From the NCBI RefSeq assembly GCF_001403795.1, contig NZ_CXSU01000005.1, positions 348,715 to 403,420 on the forward strand: 54,706 nt of DNA. Direction: 5' to 3'. Numbering within the stretch: position 1 is the first letter of the stretch; each line of letters opens with the position of its first letter. The stretch is from Jannaschia donghaensis. Its GTDB lineage: Bacteria; Pseudomonadota; Alphaproteobacteria; Rhodobacterales; Rhodobacteraceae. Shown piece after piece: positions 9,479-17,422 of the stretch. The notes under the pieces were generated by a model. That model saw only the letters and a program-made list of their open reading frames with translations, ran no database searches and was not told the origin of the DNA. The translations under genes were made by a program, and so were the position numbers.

Positions 9479-10632
9479 GGCCGGATCAGCCGATCCTTCA
9501 GATCGTCCAGCGACGACACCCCGATCTGCGTCATGTTGGATTTCATGTCCGCGGTCAGAATATGGTGCAGATGGTCGATCCCCTTGGGGCCGAACGCGGC
9601 CAGGGCGAAATACCACGCCTTGCCAAGGAAGACGAAATCCGCCCCCAAAGCCAACGCGCGCAGAATATCCAGTCCGCCCTGGATGCCGGAGCAGAAATAG
9701 ACCGGAACGCGCCCCGCGACCCGCTCCGCCACCGGCGGCAGCGCGTCCAACGCGGCGGGCCCGCCTTCGAACTGACGACCCGAGTGGTTCGATACCCAGA
9801 TCGCATCGACGCCAAGGTCGATCAGACGCGCGGCATCGTCCGGATCCTGCACGCCCTTGACCACCAGCGGGCCATCCCATTCGGCGCGGATCGCCTCGAT
9901 ATAAGACCAGTCGGGGAAGCCACGGATCAGCCGGCCCGCATGGGTGAATTTGTCCGCGCCCCTGGCCCCTTTGGAGTAGCTGTTGGGAAAGACCATTTCC
10001 GGCATCCCCATGCGCGCCATGCCCATGGCCCAAACGGGCGACGCGATGATGGATGCAACGATGCCGGGCGTCATCACCGGCGGCATCGACACATGGGCGC
10101 GGCGCTGGCGTTCGCGGCGGCTTTCGCCCGGCACGTCGACGGTGACGACCAGAACGCGCCAGCCGGAGGCCTTGATGCGGGCCAGCATGTCGCGGCGGAT
10201 TTCGGGATCATTGACGGGGTAGTGTTGATACCAGCCCAGGTCGCCGACGATGGGACCCGTGTCTTCGGGGGTGGCGGCGGCGACGGTCGATTGGCCATAG
10301 GGCATCCGCAGGCGACAGGCGGCTTCGGCCATCAGGCGTTCCGCATCGGGCCAGAGCACACCGGCCAGACCCACGGGTGCGATGCCGAACGGCGTGGGGT
10401 TCGAATGTCCAAGGGTTGTGCAGTTCAGGTCGGGCGTAATCTCCCCCTGCAGGATCGCGGGGCGAAACCGGACCGCATCGAGGGCGGCGCGGTTCTGGGC
10501 GACCCCCAACTCCCGCCCGGTGCCGCTGTCGAGGTATTCGAAAGCGAAATGTGGCATGCGGCGCTTGGCGCGTTTGCGAAGGTCGGAGAGGGCGGGGTGC
10601 GTGACGTCAAGATCCATTTCCGCAACGTGCAC
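9475..10632 (-). CDS. FMN-dependent alpha-hydroxy-acid dehydrogenase (LldD/glycolate-oxidase family)
   Basis: 385 residues, the family's usual length. The family oxidises L-2-hydroxy acids such as L-lactate, glycolate or mandelate with FMN. The catalytic His283 and substrate-binding Arg286 sit in SNHSGRQ (281-287), and Lys259 in VVKG is present. The C-terminal phosphate-binding segment is unusual: the family normally reads DGGxRRG, but here it is CSGIQGG (314-320), so the FMN-contacting Asp and both Arg are replaced, while ALALGAD just after is normal. It is therefore a divergent paralogue and its substrate is uncertain. It converges on glpK with overlapping stops; the ATG at 10632 is the first in frame. 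Confidence 0.85.
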   Translation of the reverse strand: MHVAEMDLDVTHPALSDLRKRAKRRMPHFAFEYLDSGTGRELGVAQNRAALDAVRFRPAILQGEITPDLNCTTLGHSNPTPFGIAPVGLAGVLWPDAERLMAEAACRLRMPYGQSTVAAATPEDTGPIVGDLGWYQHYPVNDPEIRRDMLARIKASGWRVLVVTVDVPGESRRERQRRAHVSMPPVMTPGIVASIIASPVWAMGMARMGMPEMVFPNSYSKGARGADKFTHAGRLIRGFPDWSYIEAIRAEWDGPLVVKGVQDPDDAARLIDLGVDAIWVSNHSGRQFEGGPAALDALPPVAERVAGRVPVYFCSGIQGGLDILRALALGADFVFLGKAWYFALAAFGPKGIDHLHHILTADMKSNMTQIGVSSLDDLKDRLIRP

Positions 10633-10700
10633 GGTTCGCGCGCGGGGGGCCAGCCCCCCGAAACCGCACGCAATATCCCGAAACCAGAGAAACGCTGCGT

Positions 10701-11687
10701 TCAGCGGACCCTGAGGACGATCTTGCCGATGTGATCGCCCGCTTCCATGCGCGCATGGGCGGCGGCCGCATCCTCCAGGTCGAACACCTGATCCATCACT
10801 GGGGCGACGGTGCCCGCCTCGAGCAGCGGCCAGACCTTTTCACGCAGCTTTTCGGCGATCCGCGCTTTGGCCAGGACGGACTGTGGCCGCAGGGTGGAGC
10901 CGGTGACCGTCAGCCGGCGGACCATGATCTGTGCAAAGTTCACCTCGGCCGATGCGCCTTGCAGGAGGGCGATCTGCACCAGGCGGCCGTCATCGGCCAG
11001 CGCGCGCAGGTTGCGGTTGATGTAATCGCCGCCGACCATATCCAGGATCAGATCCGCGCCGCCCGCGTCGCGCAGGGCCTGCACCCAGTCGGTATCGCGG
11101 TAGTTCATCGCCTCGGCCCCCAGGCCATCGCAGACGGCGACCTTTTCGTCGGAGCCGGCGGTCGCGAAGACACGTGCGCCGAAGGTGCGGGCCAGCTGGA
11201 TCGCAGTTGTGCCGATGCCGGACGTTCCGCCGTGAACGAGGAAGCGTTCCCCCCCGCGCAGGCCACCGCGGTCGAAGACATTGGTCCAGACGGTGAAATA
11301 GGTTTCGGGCAGGGCGGCGGCCTGCGCCATGGACAGCCCGTCGGGGATGCGCAGGGCGTGGTCGGCGGGGGTGGTGACATATTCGGCATAGCCGCCGCCG
11401 GGCAAAAGCGCGCAAACCCGGTCGCCCGCGTTCCAACGACTGACGCCAGCGCCCACGCCGACGACGGTGCCCGAACACTCCAGCCCCGGCAGATCGCTTG
11501 CCCCTTTGGGCGGATCGTACGCCCCCGCGCGTTGCAGCGCGTCTGGCCGGTTCACGCCGGCATGATCGACCGCGATCAGGATTTCGCCGGGGCCGGGTAC
11601 AGGCACGGGACGTGTCGTGGGGGTCAGCACCTCCGGCCCGCCGGGGGCGGAGATTTCGACGGCGCGCATCGTGTCGGGAAGGGGCAT
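10701..11687 (-). CDS. NAD(P)H quinone oxidoreductase (zinc-independent MDR family, PIG3-like)
   Basis: 328-residue medium-chain reductase/dehydrogenase without the catalytic zinc ligands. The GroES-like domain spans about 1-130 and the Rossmann domain about 130-270, with the nucleotide-binding motif HGGTSGIGTTAIQLA near 150. The family reduces quinones or enones with NADPH. The start at 11687 is preceded by CAGGAGA; a much longer open frame to 11873 has no ribosome site. It is divergent from the small membrane-protein gene. Resemblance to tumour-protein-p53-inducible PIG3 is a family-level statement, not a function. Confidence 0.88.
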   Translation of the reverse strand: MPLPDTMRAVEISAPGGPEVLTPTTRPVPVPGPGEILIAVDHAGVNRPDALQRAGAYDPPKGASDLPGLECSGTVVGVGAGVSRWNAGDRVCALLPGGGYAEYVTTPADHALRIPDGLSMAQAAALPETYFTVWTNVFDRGGLRGGERFLVHGGTSGIGTTAIQLARTFGARVFATAGSDEKVAVCDGLGAEAMNYRDTDWVQALRDAGGADLILDMVGGDYINRNLRALADDGRLVQIALLQGASAEVNFAQIMVRRLTVTGSTLRPQSVLAKARIAEKLREKVWPLLEAGTVAPVMDQVFDLEDAAAAHARMEAGDHIGKIVLRVR

Positions 11688-11753
11688 CGGGCGTCTCCTG
11701 CTGTGTCTTGCATCGCTAGCAGGCCGGGATGGGCTCATCCAGAGCGGGTCGGG

Positions 11754-12098
11754 ATGCGTAGAAGGCAGATGATCCAGATATCCCTTGCTTTGAATGTGCT
11801 GATCCTGATCCCTGTCACATGGGGGCTGCTGGCTGACAGCGCGGGAATGGCGCAGGCCTTCGGCCCCGATCAACCGTCACGTCGCATCCTGCTGGCGGTC
11901 TATCTGGCGATCGCGGCATGCAGCGCGGCTCTGCTGCTGTGGCCGGGCGGGCGGATGCTCGTGCCGGGTCTGCTGGCGGTTCAGGGGATCTACAAGGTGC
12001 TGACGGTGCCTCTTCTGGGGATCGGGCATCCGGTGGTGGTGACCAACCTTGGGATCGTTGTCGTGCATGGCGTGACGCTCGCGACGATCCTGCGCTGA
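11754..12098 (+). CDS. Small integral membrane protein, unknown function
   Basis: 114 residues with four predicted hydrophobic segments (about 8-28, 43-60, 66-84, 92-112) and a basic N-terminus MRRRQ that would stay in the cytoplasm. No family is recognised. A second ATG at 11769 would give 109 residues and has GAAGG only three bases upstream, so the start is uncertain between the two. It is divergent from the quinone oxidoreductase and is followed by csbD after 81 bases. Confidence 0.6.
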   Translation: MRRRQMIQISLALNVLILIPVTWGLLADSAGMAQAFGPDQPSRRILLAVYLAIAACSAALLLWPGGRMLVPGLLAVQGIYKVLTVPLLGIGHPVVVTNLGIVVVHGVTLATILR

Positions 12099-12179
12099 CA
12101 TCCGCCGACCGCCAGGCGGTCGGGAACGATCCGCCGGATCGGGCGTTGATAGAGCAGAAACCCTGCAAGGAGAGATGAC

Positions 12180-12356
12180 ATGGCGAACGAAAACCAGACC
12201 GAAGGCAAGCTCAAGGACATCGGCGGCAAGATCAAGGAAGAGATCGGCGACGCCTTGGGCAACAAGGATATGGAAACCGAAGGCCAGGCCGATCAGGTCG
12301 AGGGCAAGGTCCAGAAGGGCGTCGGCGACGTCGAGGAAGACTTCAAGAAGAAATAA
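12180..12356 (+). CDS. CsbD-family stress protein
   Basis: 58-residue, very hydrophilic protein made of the two CsbD half-repeats: EGKLKDIGGKIKEEIGDALG (8-27) and a second unit with EGQADQVEGKVQKGVGD (34-50). CsbD-like proteins are small, abundant and induced by general stress in many bacteria; no enzymatic role is known. A strong AAGGAGAG ribosome site precedes the ATG and a textbook intrinsic terminator follows, so it is very likely expressed as a short monocistronic message. Confidence 0.92.
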   Translation: MANENQTEGKLKDIGGKIKEEIGDALGNKDMETEGQADQVEGKVQKGVGDVEEDFKKK

Positions 12357-12383
12357 TCGGCGCGAATGCGACGATCGACGGAA

Positions 12384-12408
12384 GGGCCGGCTGCAACCGG
12401 CCCTTTTT
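12384..12408 (+). terminator. Intrinsic terminator of csbD
   Basis: A 7-bp stem GGGCCGG/CCGGCCC (12384-12390 with 12397-12403) has a 6-base loop CTGCAA and is followed by TTTTT. It lies 28 bases after the csbD stop. Confidence 0.9.
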
Positions 12409-12415
12409 CATGTGC

Positions 12416-13102
12416 TCAACTCGGGTCGCGCCAGCGGCCGGGCAGGTCGGACCGCGGCCCGCGCGTCGGGGCCTTGATACGGTCCAGAATCATGTTCGGG
12501 CCGACCATCAGGCGCGACAGGATCGGGGATTTGCGCGCGCTGGCCTTCACCTTCTCGATCTGCATGACCCCGTCGATGCGCCGATCAAGGAAGTCCCAGG
12601 TGTCGCGAAACCCCTCGCTTTCGTCGCCCAGCCAGTAAAGTATCGTCGCCGAATAGACGCCCGACAGGGTGCCGCGTTTGGTGTACCAATTCACGTCGTT
12701 CGACGTGTCGCCCAACGCCTCCCATATCGCATCGGACGTGCCCCAAAGCGCGCGCAGCCCGTCGGCGGCGTGCATGGGCAGCGCAAACAGCGTCATGCCG
12801 CGGCGCACGGCTTCGCGGTTCTGGTTCGCGATTTCGATCCGGGTGCGTACGGCATGGGACACGCGGTCGCGGTAGCGCATGTCCGACATATCCTGCGCGC
12901 GGATCTGGGCCACCATGCGCGCGTCGTCGCGGGCATGGAACGCCAAAGCCAGGTCGAGCGCGCCGCGCGGGCAGGCGGCGCGGCCCTGTGCGGGGGTAAT
13001 GTCGGCGTCTTCGACAGCGGCGCGGAACGTGGCCTCCGACCAGCCGTCGAAGGCGACATGGGGCAGGGCGGCGTCGAGCAGGCGGTCCTTGAGATCGGTC
13101 AT
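12416..13102 (-). CDS. COQ9 family ubiquinone biosynthesis protein
   Basis: 228 residues. COQ9 is a TetR-fold lipid-binding protein that presents ubiquinone precursors to the COQ7-type hydroxylase; it is found in mitochondria and alphaproteobacteria. The pattern is characteristic: an N-terminal helical part (LLDAALPHVAFDGWSEATF, about 7-25), then the C-terminal signature containing NDVNWYTKRGTLSGVY (about 134-149) and DRRIDGVMQIEK. The ATG at 13102 follows GAAGGGA; the frame extends to 13141 without support. It is divergent from rpsU, a neighbourhood common in Rhodobacterales by my recollection. Confidence 0.92.
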   Translation of the reverse strand: MTDLKDRLLDAALPHVAFDGWSEATFRAAVEDADITPAQGRAACPRGALDLALAFHARDDARMVAQIRAQDMSDMRYRDRVSHAVRTRIEIANQNREAVRRGMTLFALPMHAADGLRALWGTSDAIWEALGDTSNDVNWYTKRGTLSGVYSATILYWLGDESEGFRDTWDFLDRRIDGVMQIEKVKASARKSPILSRLMVGPNMILDRIKAPTRGPRSDLPGRWRDPS

Positions 13103-13222
13103 GGCGTCCCTTCGGGGTTGCGGCAGGTGGATGCTGGACAAGATAGTGTCGTCCGCCTATATCGCCACTTCCTGCACGGATTTATCCGACCCACTCAAAC
13201 CTAGAAAGGTGGTGAAAACCAC

Positions 13223-13429
13223 ATGCAGGTTAGCGTTCGTGACAACAACGTCGATCAGGCCCTCCGGGCTCTGAAGAAGAAGTTGCAGCGCGAGGGTGTC
13301 TTCCGCGAGATGAAGCTCAAGCAGCATTTCGAGAAACCCTCCGAGAAGAAAGCACGCCAGAAGGCCGAGGCCGTCCGCCGTGCCCGTAAGCTCGCACGCA
13401 AGAAGGCTCAGCGCGAAGGGATGATGTAA
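13223..13429 (+). CDS. rpsU: 30S ribosomal protein S21
   Basis: 68 residues, strongly basic, with the S21 core [20 protein letters not shown] (10-29) and a Lys/Arg-rich C-terminal helix. S21 joins the 30S platform near the anti-Shine-Dalgarno end of 16S rRNA. The ribosome site is AAAGGTGG nine bases before the ATG. It is a single-gene unit with its own intrinsic terminator directly downstream. Confidence 0.97.
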   Translation: MQVSVRDNNVDQALRALKKKLQREGVFREMKLKQHFEKPSEKKARQKAEAVRRARKLARKKAQREGMM

Positions 13430-13456
13430 ATCTTCCCGGCGTATGCCGCAGAATAT

Positions 13457-13488
13457 CCCCCGGATGGCCCGCGCTGTCCGGGGGTTTT
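13457..13488 (+). terminator. Intrinsic terminator of rpsU
   Basis: An 8-bp stem CCCCCGGA/TCCGGGGG (13457-13464 with 13477-13484) is followed by TTTT. The T-run touches the stop codon of the convergent MFS gene. Confidence 0.88.
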
Positions 13489-14885
13489 CATTTGTGCACG
13501 GTGGTCCAGGCAATGCCCGCCGACAGCATCGCCAGCGCGGCCCCGACCCAGGCGGCCAGCGCAAATCCCGCCACCAGATCGCCCGCCAGCACCAGACCCA
13601 GAAGTGCCGTGGCGACCAGACCGCCGATTCGGCTGATGGCGTTGTTCACGCCCGACGCGACGCCGGCCCGGTCTTCGCCTGCGCTGGACAGGACGGCGGT
13701 GGTAAGGGGGGCGACGGCAAGGGCCATACCCAAGGCCAGCGCCAGCAGACCCGGCAATAGATCGGTCGCATACCGCACGCCGGTGCCGGGCAGCTGCGTC
13801 AGCCAGCCAAAGCCCGCCGCCACGAGCAAGGCTCCGACGGTCAGCATCGCGCGGGTGCCGAACCGATCGACCAGCGCGCCACCGGTGAACCGCGACAGCC
13901 CGCCGATCAGAACCGGCAGTGGCAGCAGGGCCAGACCGGCAGCGGACGCGCCGTAGCCCAGGTCGGAGATCAGCATGTAGGGCAGAAGCAACATTAGCCC
14001 GCCAAGCGCGGCGTAAAGGAAGAAGGTGAAGAGGGTCAGGCCCGAGAAGGCCGCGTCACGAAACAGGGTCAGCGGTACCATCGCACGACCCGATTTGCCG
14101 TGTTCGACGGCGACGAACGCCAGGATCATGGCCGCGCCCCCGGCAAGGGCCGACAGGACCGCGGGCGACATGCCCCGTTCCGGCAGCGCGACAAGGCCCC
14201 AGATCGCGGCCAGCAGCCCGACGGACACCAAAGCCGCGCCCGCAAGGTCCAGCGGCGCGCGGTCGCCCTCGGCACCGTGGCTTTCCCGGATTCCGCTCTG
14301 GGCCAAAACAAAGGCCACGGCAGCGATCGGCAGAACCGTCACGAACGCCCATCGCCAGCCCGCCACATCGACGATCCAACCGCCCAGAACCGGGGCCAGC
14401 GCCCCCGCCGCCGCCCCCGCGCCCGCCCAGGTGCCCACGGCCCGTCCGCGGGCAGGGCCCGAAAACGCCTCGGCCAAGATCGCAAGGGACGTGGGTGCGA
14501 TCAGGGCGGCGCCCACGCCTTCCAGCACACGGGCGATCAATAGGACGGGAAAAGACCAGGCGACCGCGGCCAGCAGACAGGATGCGGCGAAAAGCAATAG
14601 ACCGCCCTGGAACACCAGCTTGCGCCCGTAATGATCGCCAAGGGCCCCGCCCAAGAGAACAAAGGCCCCCAACGGCAGCAGGTAGGCGTTGACGATCCAC
14701 TGCGCGCCTGCGGGACCGGCATCGAAGGCCCCCTGCATCTGAGGCAGCGCCACGTTGATGATGGACCCGACGACGAAAGCCAGACTGGACGCGATGGTCG
14801 TCGCGATCAGCGTCGCGCGCGGGTCGTGGTCGCGCGGCGCGCAGTCGCGCATCGGGGTGCAAGGCAATGGCAGCGCGTTCGTCAT
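13488..14885 (-). CDS. MFS transporter, DHA2-type (EmrB/QacA) drug exporter
   Basis: 465 residues with about 14 hydrophobic segments, the DHA2 arrangement of proton-driven exporters. Visible signatures are GGALGDHYGRKLVF in the loop between helices 2 and 3 (motif A, about 78-91), ARVLEGVGAALIAP (about 117-130) and a motif-C-like GPVLGGWIV equivalent (APVLGGWIV, about 163-171). Substrates of such exporters are usually cationic dyes, antibiotics or detergents; nothing here narrows it. There is no adjacent EmrA-like adaptor or regulator. The first ATG (14885) leaves a 26-residue cytoplasmic tail; Met12 is a possible alternative start. Confidence 0.9.
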   Translation of the reverse strand: MTNALPLPCTPMRDCAPRDHDPRATLIATTIASSLAFVVGSIINVALPQMQGAFDAGPAGAQWIVNAYLLPLGAFVLLGGALGDHYGRKLVFQGGLLLFAASCLLAAVAWSFPVLLIARVLEGVGAALIAPTSLAILAEAFSGPARGRAVGTWAGAGAAAGALAPVLGGWIVDVAGWRWAFVTVLPIAAVAFVLAQSGIRESHGAEGDRAPLDLAGAALVSVGLLAAIWGLVALPERGMSPAVLSALAGGAAMILAFVAVEHGKSGRAMVPLTLFRDAAFSGLTLFTFFLYAALGGLMLLLPYMLISDLGYGASAAGLALLPLPVLIGGLSRFTGGALVDRFGTRAMLTVGALLVAAGFGWLTQLPGTGVRYATDLLPGLLALALGMALAVAPLTTAVLSSAGEDRAGVASGVNNAISRIGGLVATALLGLVLAGDLVAGFALAAWVGAALAMLSAGIAWTTVHK

Positions 14886-14942
14886 GGCAATCTCCGCCGC
14901 CGAGCTTTGCAGATCGGCCGGGGTCTGTCATCCGGGCGCGCG

Positions 14943-15569
14943 TCAGCCCGCCGTCGTCTCGAACCCGTCGTCGGTGACGCGCGTGACCGTGGGCCGTTCG
15001 GGCGAATGGGGATCGACGGTGTCGTCGAATCGCTTGGTTTCGCGCACGCCGGGTACGGCGGCGAAGTCCTTCATGATGCGGTCGGGATACCAGCGGCGTT
15101 TCACTTGGGTGAAGCCCAATTGCTGCAGGATGCCGGAGATCGACTGCCCGCAGGTCGCCTTGGACGCCGGCCCATGCGCCTGCACCAGTTGCAGCGCCTG
15201 TGCGGCGAGTTCGGGCGAGACGCTGATTTCCTGGCTCACCAGGTGATAAGTCGGCCGCGCGTGGTAGTCGATGTAGAACTCCAACATCGTCGGCGTGATC
15301 CCATAGAGGACGTCGCCGCGTTCGGGGGCTGTGGGATGCCGCCAGGTTCCGGCCGGATCGAAGATGACCCGCTGATCGCCCGAAATCATCAAGGCGGAGT
15401 GCCCGCCCGCGCCGGAGCGATTGTTGATTGCCGTCAGCAGCGTCAGGGTGGTCGGCCCGGACGCCCGGTAGGCGCGGTTTTGAACCTCGGACAGTGGAGC
15501 GTAGATATTGTCCGCCCCGCAAGCCGCGAGCAGCGGCAGAAAGACCATCACGGCCAAGGCACGCAGCAT
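14943..15569 (-). CDS. Lipoprotein with a permuted papain-like His...Cys arrangement, unknown function
   Basis: 208 residues. The signal peptide ends in lipobox LLAAC (about 14-18), so it should be an acylated envelope protein. The mature part has GAGGHSALMI (about 53-62) and, about 70 residues later, KATCGQSISGIL. Conserved-looking His before Cys is the order seen in circularly permuted NlpC/P60-type cysteine hydrolases; I infer but cannot prove such a fold. The ATG at 15569 is chosen because it opens the signal peptide; upstream codons belong to the overlapping-strand neighbour ctaH, which ends six bases before this start, suggesting co-transcription. Confidence 0.7.
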   Translation of the reverse strand: MLRALAVMVFLPLLAACGADNIYAPLSEVQNRAYRASGPTTLTLLTAINNRSGAGGHSALMISGDQRVIFDPAGTWRHPTAPERGDVLYGITPTMLEFYIDYHARPTYHLVSQEISVSPELAAQALQLVQAHGPASKATCGQSISGILQQLGFTQVKRRWYPDRIMKDFAAVPGVRETKRFDDTVDPHSPERPTVTRVTDDGFETTAG

Positions 15570-15574
15570 TGCCG

Positions 15575-15712
15575 TCAAGTCCGGAAGATGGCCAGGAGGA
15601 TCAGCAGGACGATGATCGCGATCACGGTCCATTTGGTGAAAGTCATGAACCCGGCAAAGGTCTTCTCCTGCTCGGTGGTGTCCATGCTTCCGGGTTTGTG
15701 GTCCTCGGCCAT
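15575..15712 (-). CDS. ctaH: aa3-type cytochrome c oxidase subunit IV
   Basis: A 45-residue protein that gene callers with a length cut-off will miss. It has a short acidic N-terminus, the motif MDTTEQEKTFAGFM (10-23), which closely follows the subunit IV of Paracoccus aa3 oxidase, and then one transmembrane helix (about 28-43). Subunit IV is a single-helix accessory subunit that contacts subunits I and III; in Paracoccus its loss has little effect on activity. The genes for the catalytic subunits are not in the window. The stop is followed after five bases by the lipoprotein ATG. Confidence 0.85.
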   Translation of the reverse strand: MAEDHKPGSMDTTEQEKTFAGFMTFTKWTVIAIIVLLILLAIFRT

Positions 15713-15776
15713 GTGGCGTTCCTTCGGTCGTCTCTGGTATCGGATGGGCGTCGTCTAGCCCATGTGTCAGGCGGTG

Positions 15777-16250
15777 TCACGACGTCCCGTCGGCCCCATC
15801 CCCGGCGTCTTCGCCTTCTTCGAGAGCACGGGCCAGCCGGAAACCGATGCGTTCGGGTTTGGGCTGATCCGCGGGCTTGGGGATCGCGCGCAGCAGCACG
15901 TTGAGTTGGCTGACGTGTTGAAGCGCCTGCATCGCATTGCCGTCCTTGTCGACGCCGGAAAACGTCACCAGATCGGGGGCGCTGAACCCCACGCCCTGAA
16001 TGCGCAGAGTGCCCGACGGCCCGCCTGCGAACCCCATTGCGGAGACGTGGTCATCGTCCAACGTTTCCTCGAAGGCCTTCAGTTGCAGGATGACGCGCTG
16101 GAAGGCCCATTCGGCGGGGCTTTTGGCGGGCTTTGCGGCGACCTTGGCCGGCACCGGCACCGCATGGTCGCGACCGTCCGCGCGCAGATCCGCGCAGCGG
16201 TGCAGCGCGGCCCCTTCCATGGCGTCGGCGGTGGTGTGCGGATCGTTCAT
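15777..16250 (-). CDS. DUF6173 family protein
   Basis: 157-residue soluble protein with no signal peptide. A conserved-looking core (AEWAFQRVILQLKAFEETLD, about 46-65, then HVSAMGF, LRIQGVGFSAPDLVTFSGVD and QHVSQLNVLLRAIPKP) matches a family of unknown function that I associate with Rhodobacterales (DUF6173, from memory). The C-terminal tail is acidic and Gly-rich. It is encoded singly upstream of ctaH with a 64-base gap. No catalytic motif is evident. Confidence 0.7.
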   Translation of the reverse strand: MNDPHTTADAMEGAALHRCADLRADGRDHAVPVPAKVAAKPAKSPAEWAFQRVILQLKAFEETLDDDHVSAMGFAGGPSGTLRIQGVGFSAPDLVTFSGVDKDGNAMQALQHVSQLNVLLRAIPKPADQPKPERIGFRLARALEEGEDAGDGADGTS

Positions 16251-16308
16251 CGGCGCACCTTGGGCAAAGTCCGCGTTCGGTGCAACTCACCAACCCGTCA
16301 GCGGGGGA

Positions 16309-17354
16309 TCAGATGGCCTGCCAGAGCCAGACGCCATCGTCGCGCGTGGTGCGACGCACACGTCCCGTCAGATGCAGATGCTGGATATGGGCAATCGCCT
16401 CGAAGAAGGCGAGGCCGTAGAGATCGCCAGTGATCTTGCGTTTGAACAGCGGCGCGAAGCAGTCGCCGCCGGTGCGCGGCTTGGCCAGATGGGCGTGCAG
16501 CCGGTCGAGCGCGGTGACGTGGTTCTGTCGCAGCGATTTCATCCGGGTCGGAAGGCCGCGATACGGCAGCTTGTGACCGGGCAGCACCATCTGATCGGGC
16601 CGCGCGAGCGGGGCAAGCCGATCGCAGGCCGCCAGCCAGTCACCGATGGGGTCGGCGTTCGTTTCCGACGGATAGAGGCCAAGATTGGGCGAGATACCGG
16701 GCAGAAGCTGATCGCCGCCCAGCACCAGATCGCCGCCGACTTCGTAGAGAACCGCATGTTCCGCCGCGTGGCCGTCGCCGCGCGCCACCGCCGCCCGCCG
16801 AACAGGATGTCCTCCCCTTCGTGCAACCGGGTCACACCGACGGGCAGGGGGGCCACGATGTCCGCGAAGTTGAACGGCCGCTCGGTCGCGCGCTTGGCCA
16901 TGATGTCGGCGTCCATGCCCCAGCGGCGGCAGAACGCGATGGTTTCGGGCGTGGGCAGGGGTTGATCGTCCAGCGTCAGCATCCGCGCCATCAACCACGC
17001 CGTGCGCGTCATCAGAAGCTCGGTGCCCAGGGATTGCAGCCATCCGGCCAGACCGACGTGGTCGGGATGGTGGTGCGTGACGAGAAGTCGGGTGATCGGA
17101 TCGCCGCCCAGCGGGCCGGCGCGCAGCTTTTGCAGGATCGCCCGCGTCCGTTTGGTGTCGAACCCGGTGTCGACCATGGCCCATCCATCGTCTTCGCGCA
17201 GGAAATAGATGTTCACGTGGTCCAGAGCCATCGGCAGCGGCAGGCGCGCCCAGAGAACGCCCTCGGACACCTCCGTCACCTCGCCTTCTGCGGGGGGCGT
17301 GGTCCAGGGGAACGTCAGCCCGGCATAGCCGTCGGGCAGGGTGTCATCGGGCAT
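16309..17354 (-). pseudogene. MBL-fold metallohydrolase, broken by a one-base frameshift
   Basis: Read from the ATG at 17354, the protein has the metal-binding THHHPDH motif (93-99) and is a normal glyoxalase-II/RNase-Z-type hydrolase through GGRRW (190). It then leaves frame and would stop early at 16539. The missing part continues in another frame on the same strand as GDGHAAEHAVLYEVGGDLVLGGDQ, which supplies the third metal motif (GDGHAAEH), and ends naturally at 16309. One base lost (or two gained) between 16780 and 16784, in CGCGC repeats, explains the change. With it repaired the product would be 348 residues. It may be a real mutation or a sequencing error in GC-rich DNA. The operon neighbour is the acyl-CoA dehydrogenase upstream. 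Confidence 0.8.
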
Positions 17355-17422
17355 GTCACCCCCTCTTCTGGCCATAAACACGTCGGGGAGCGGGAGGGGC
17401 TGCCCCCCCCGCCCCCAATTTT

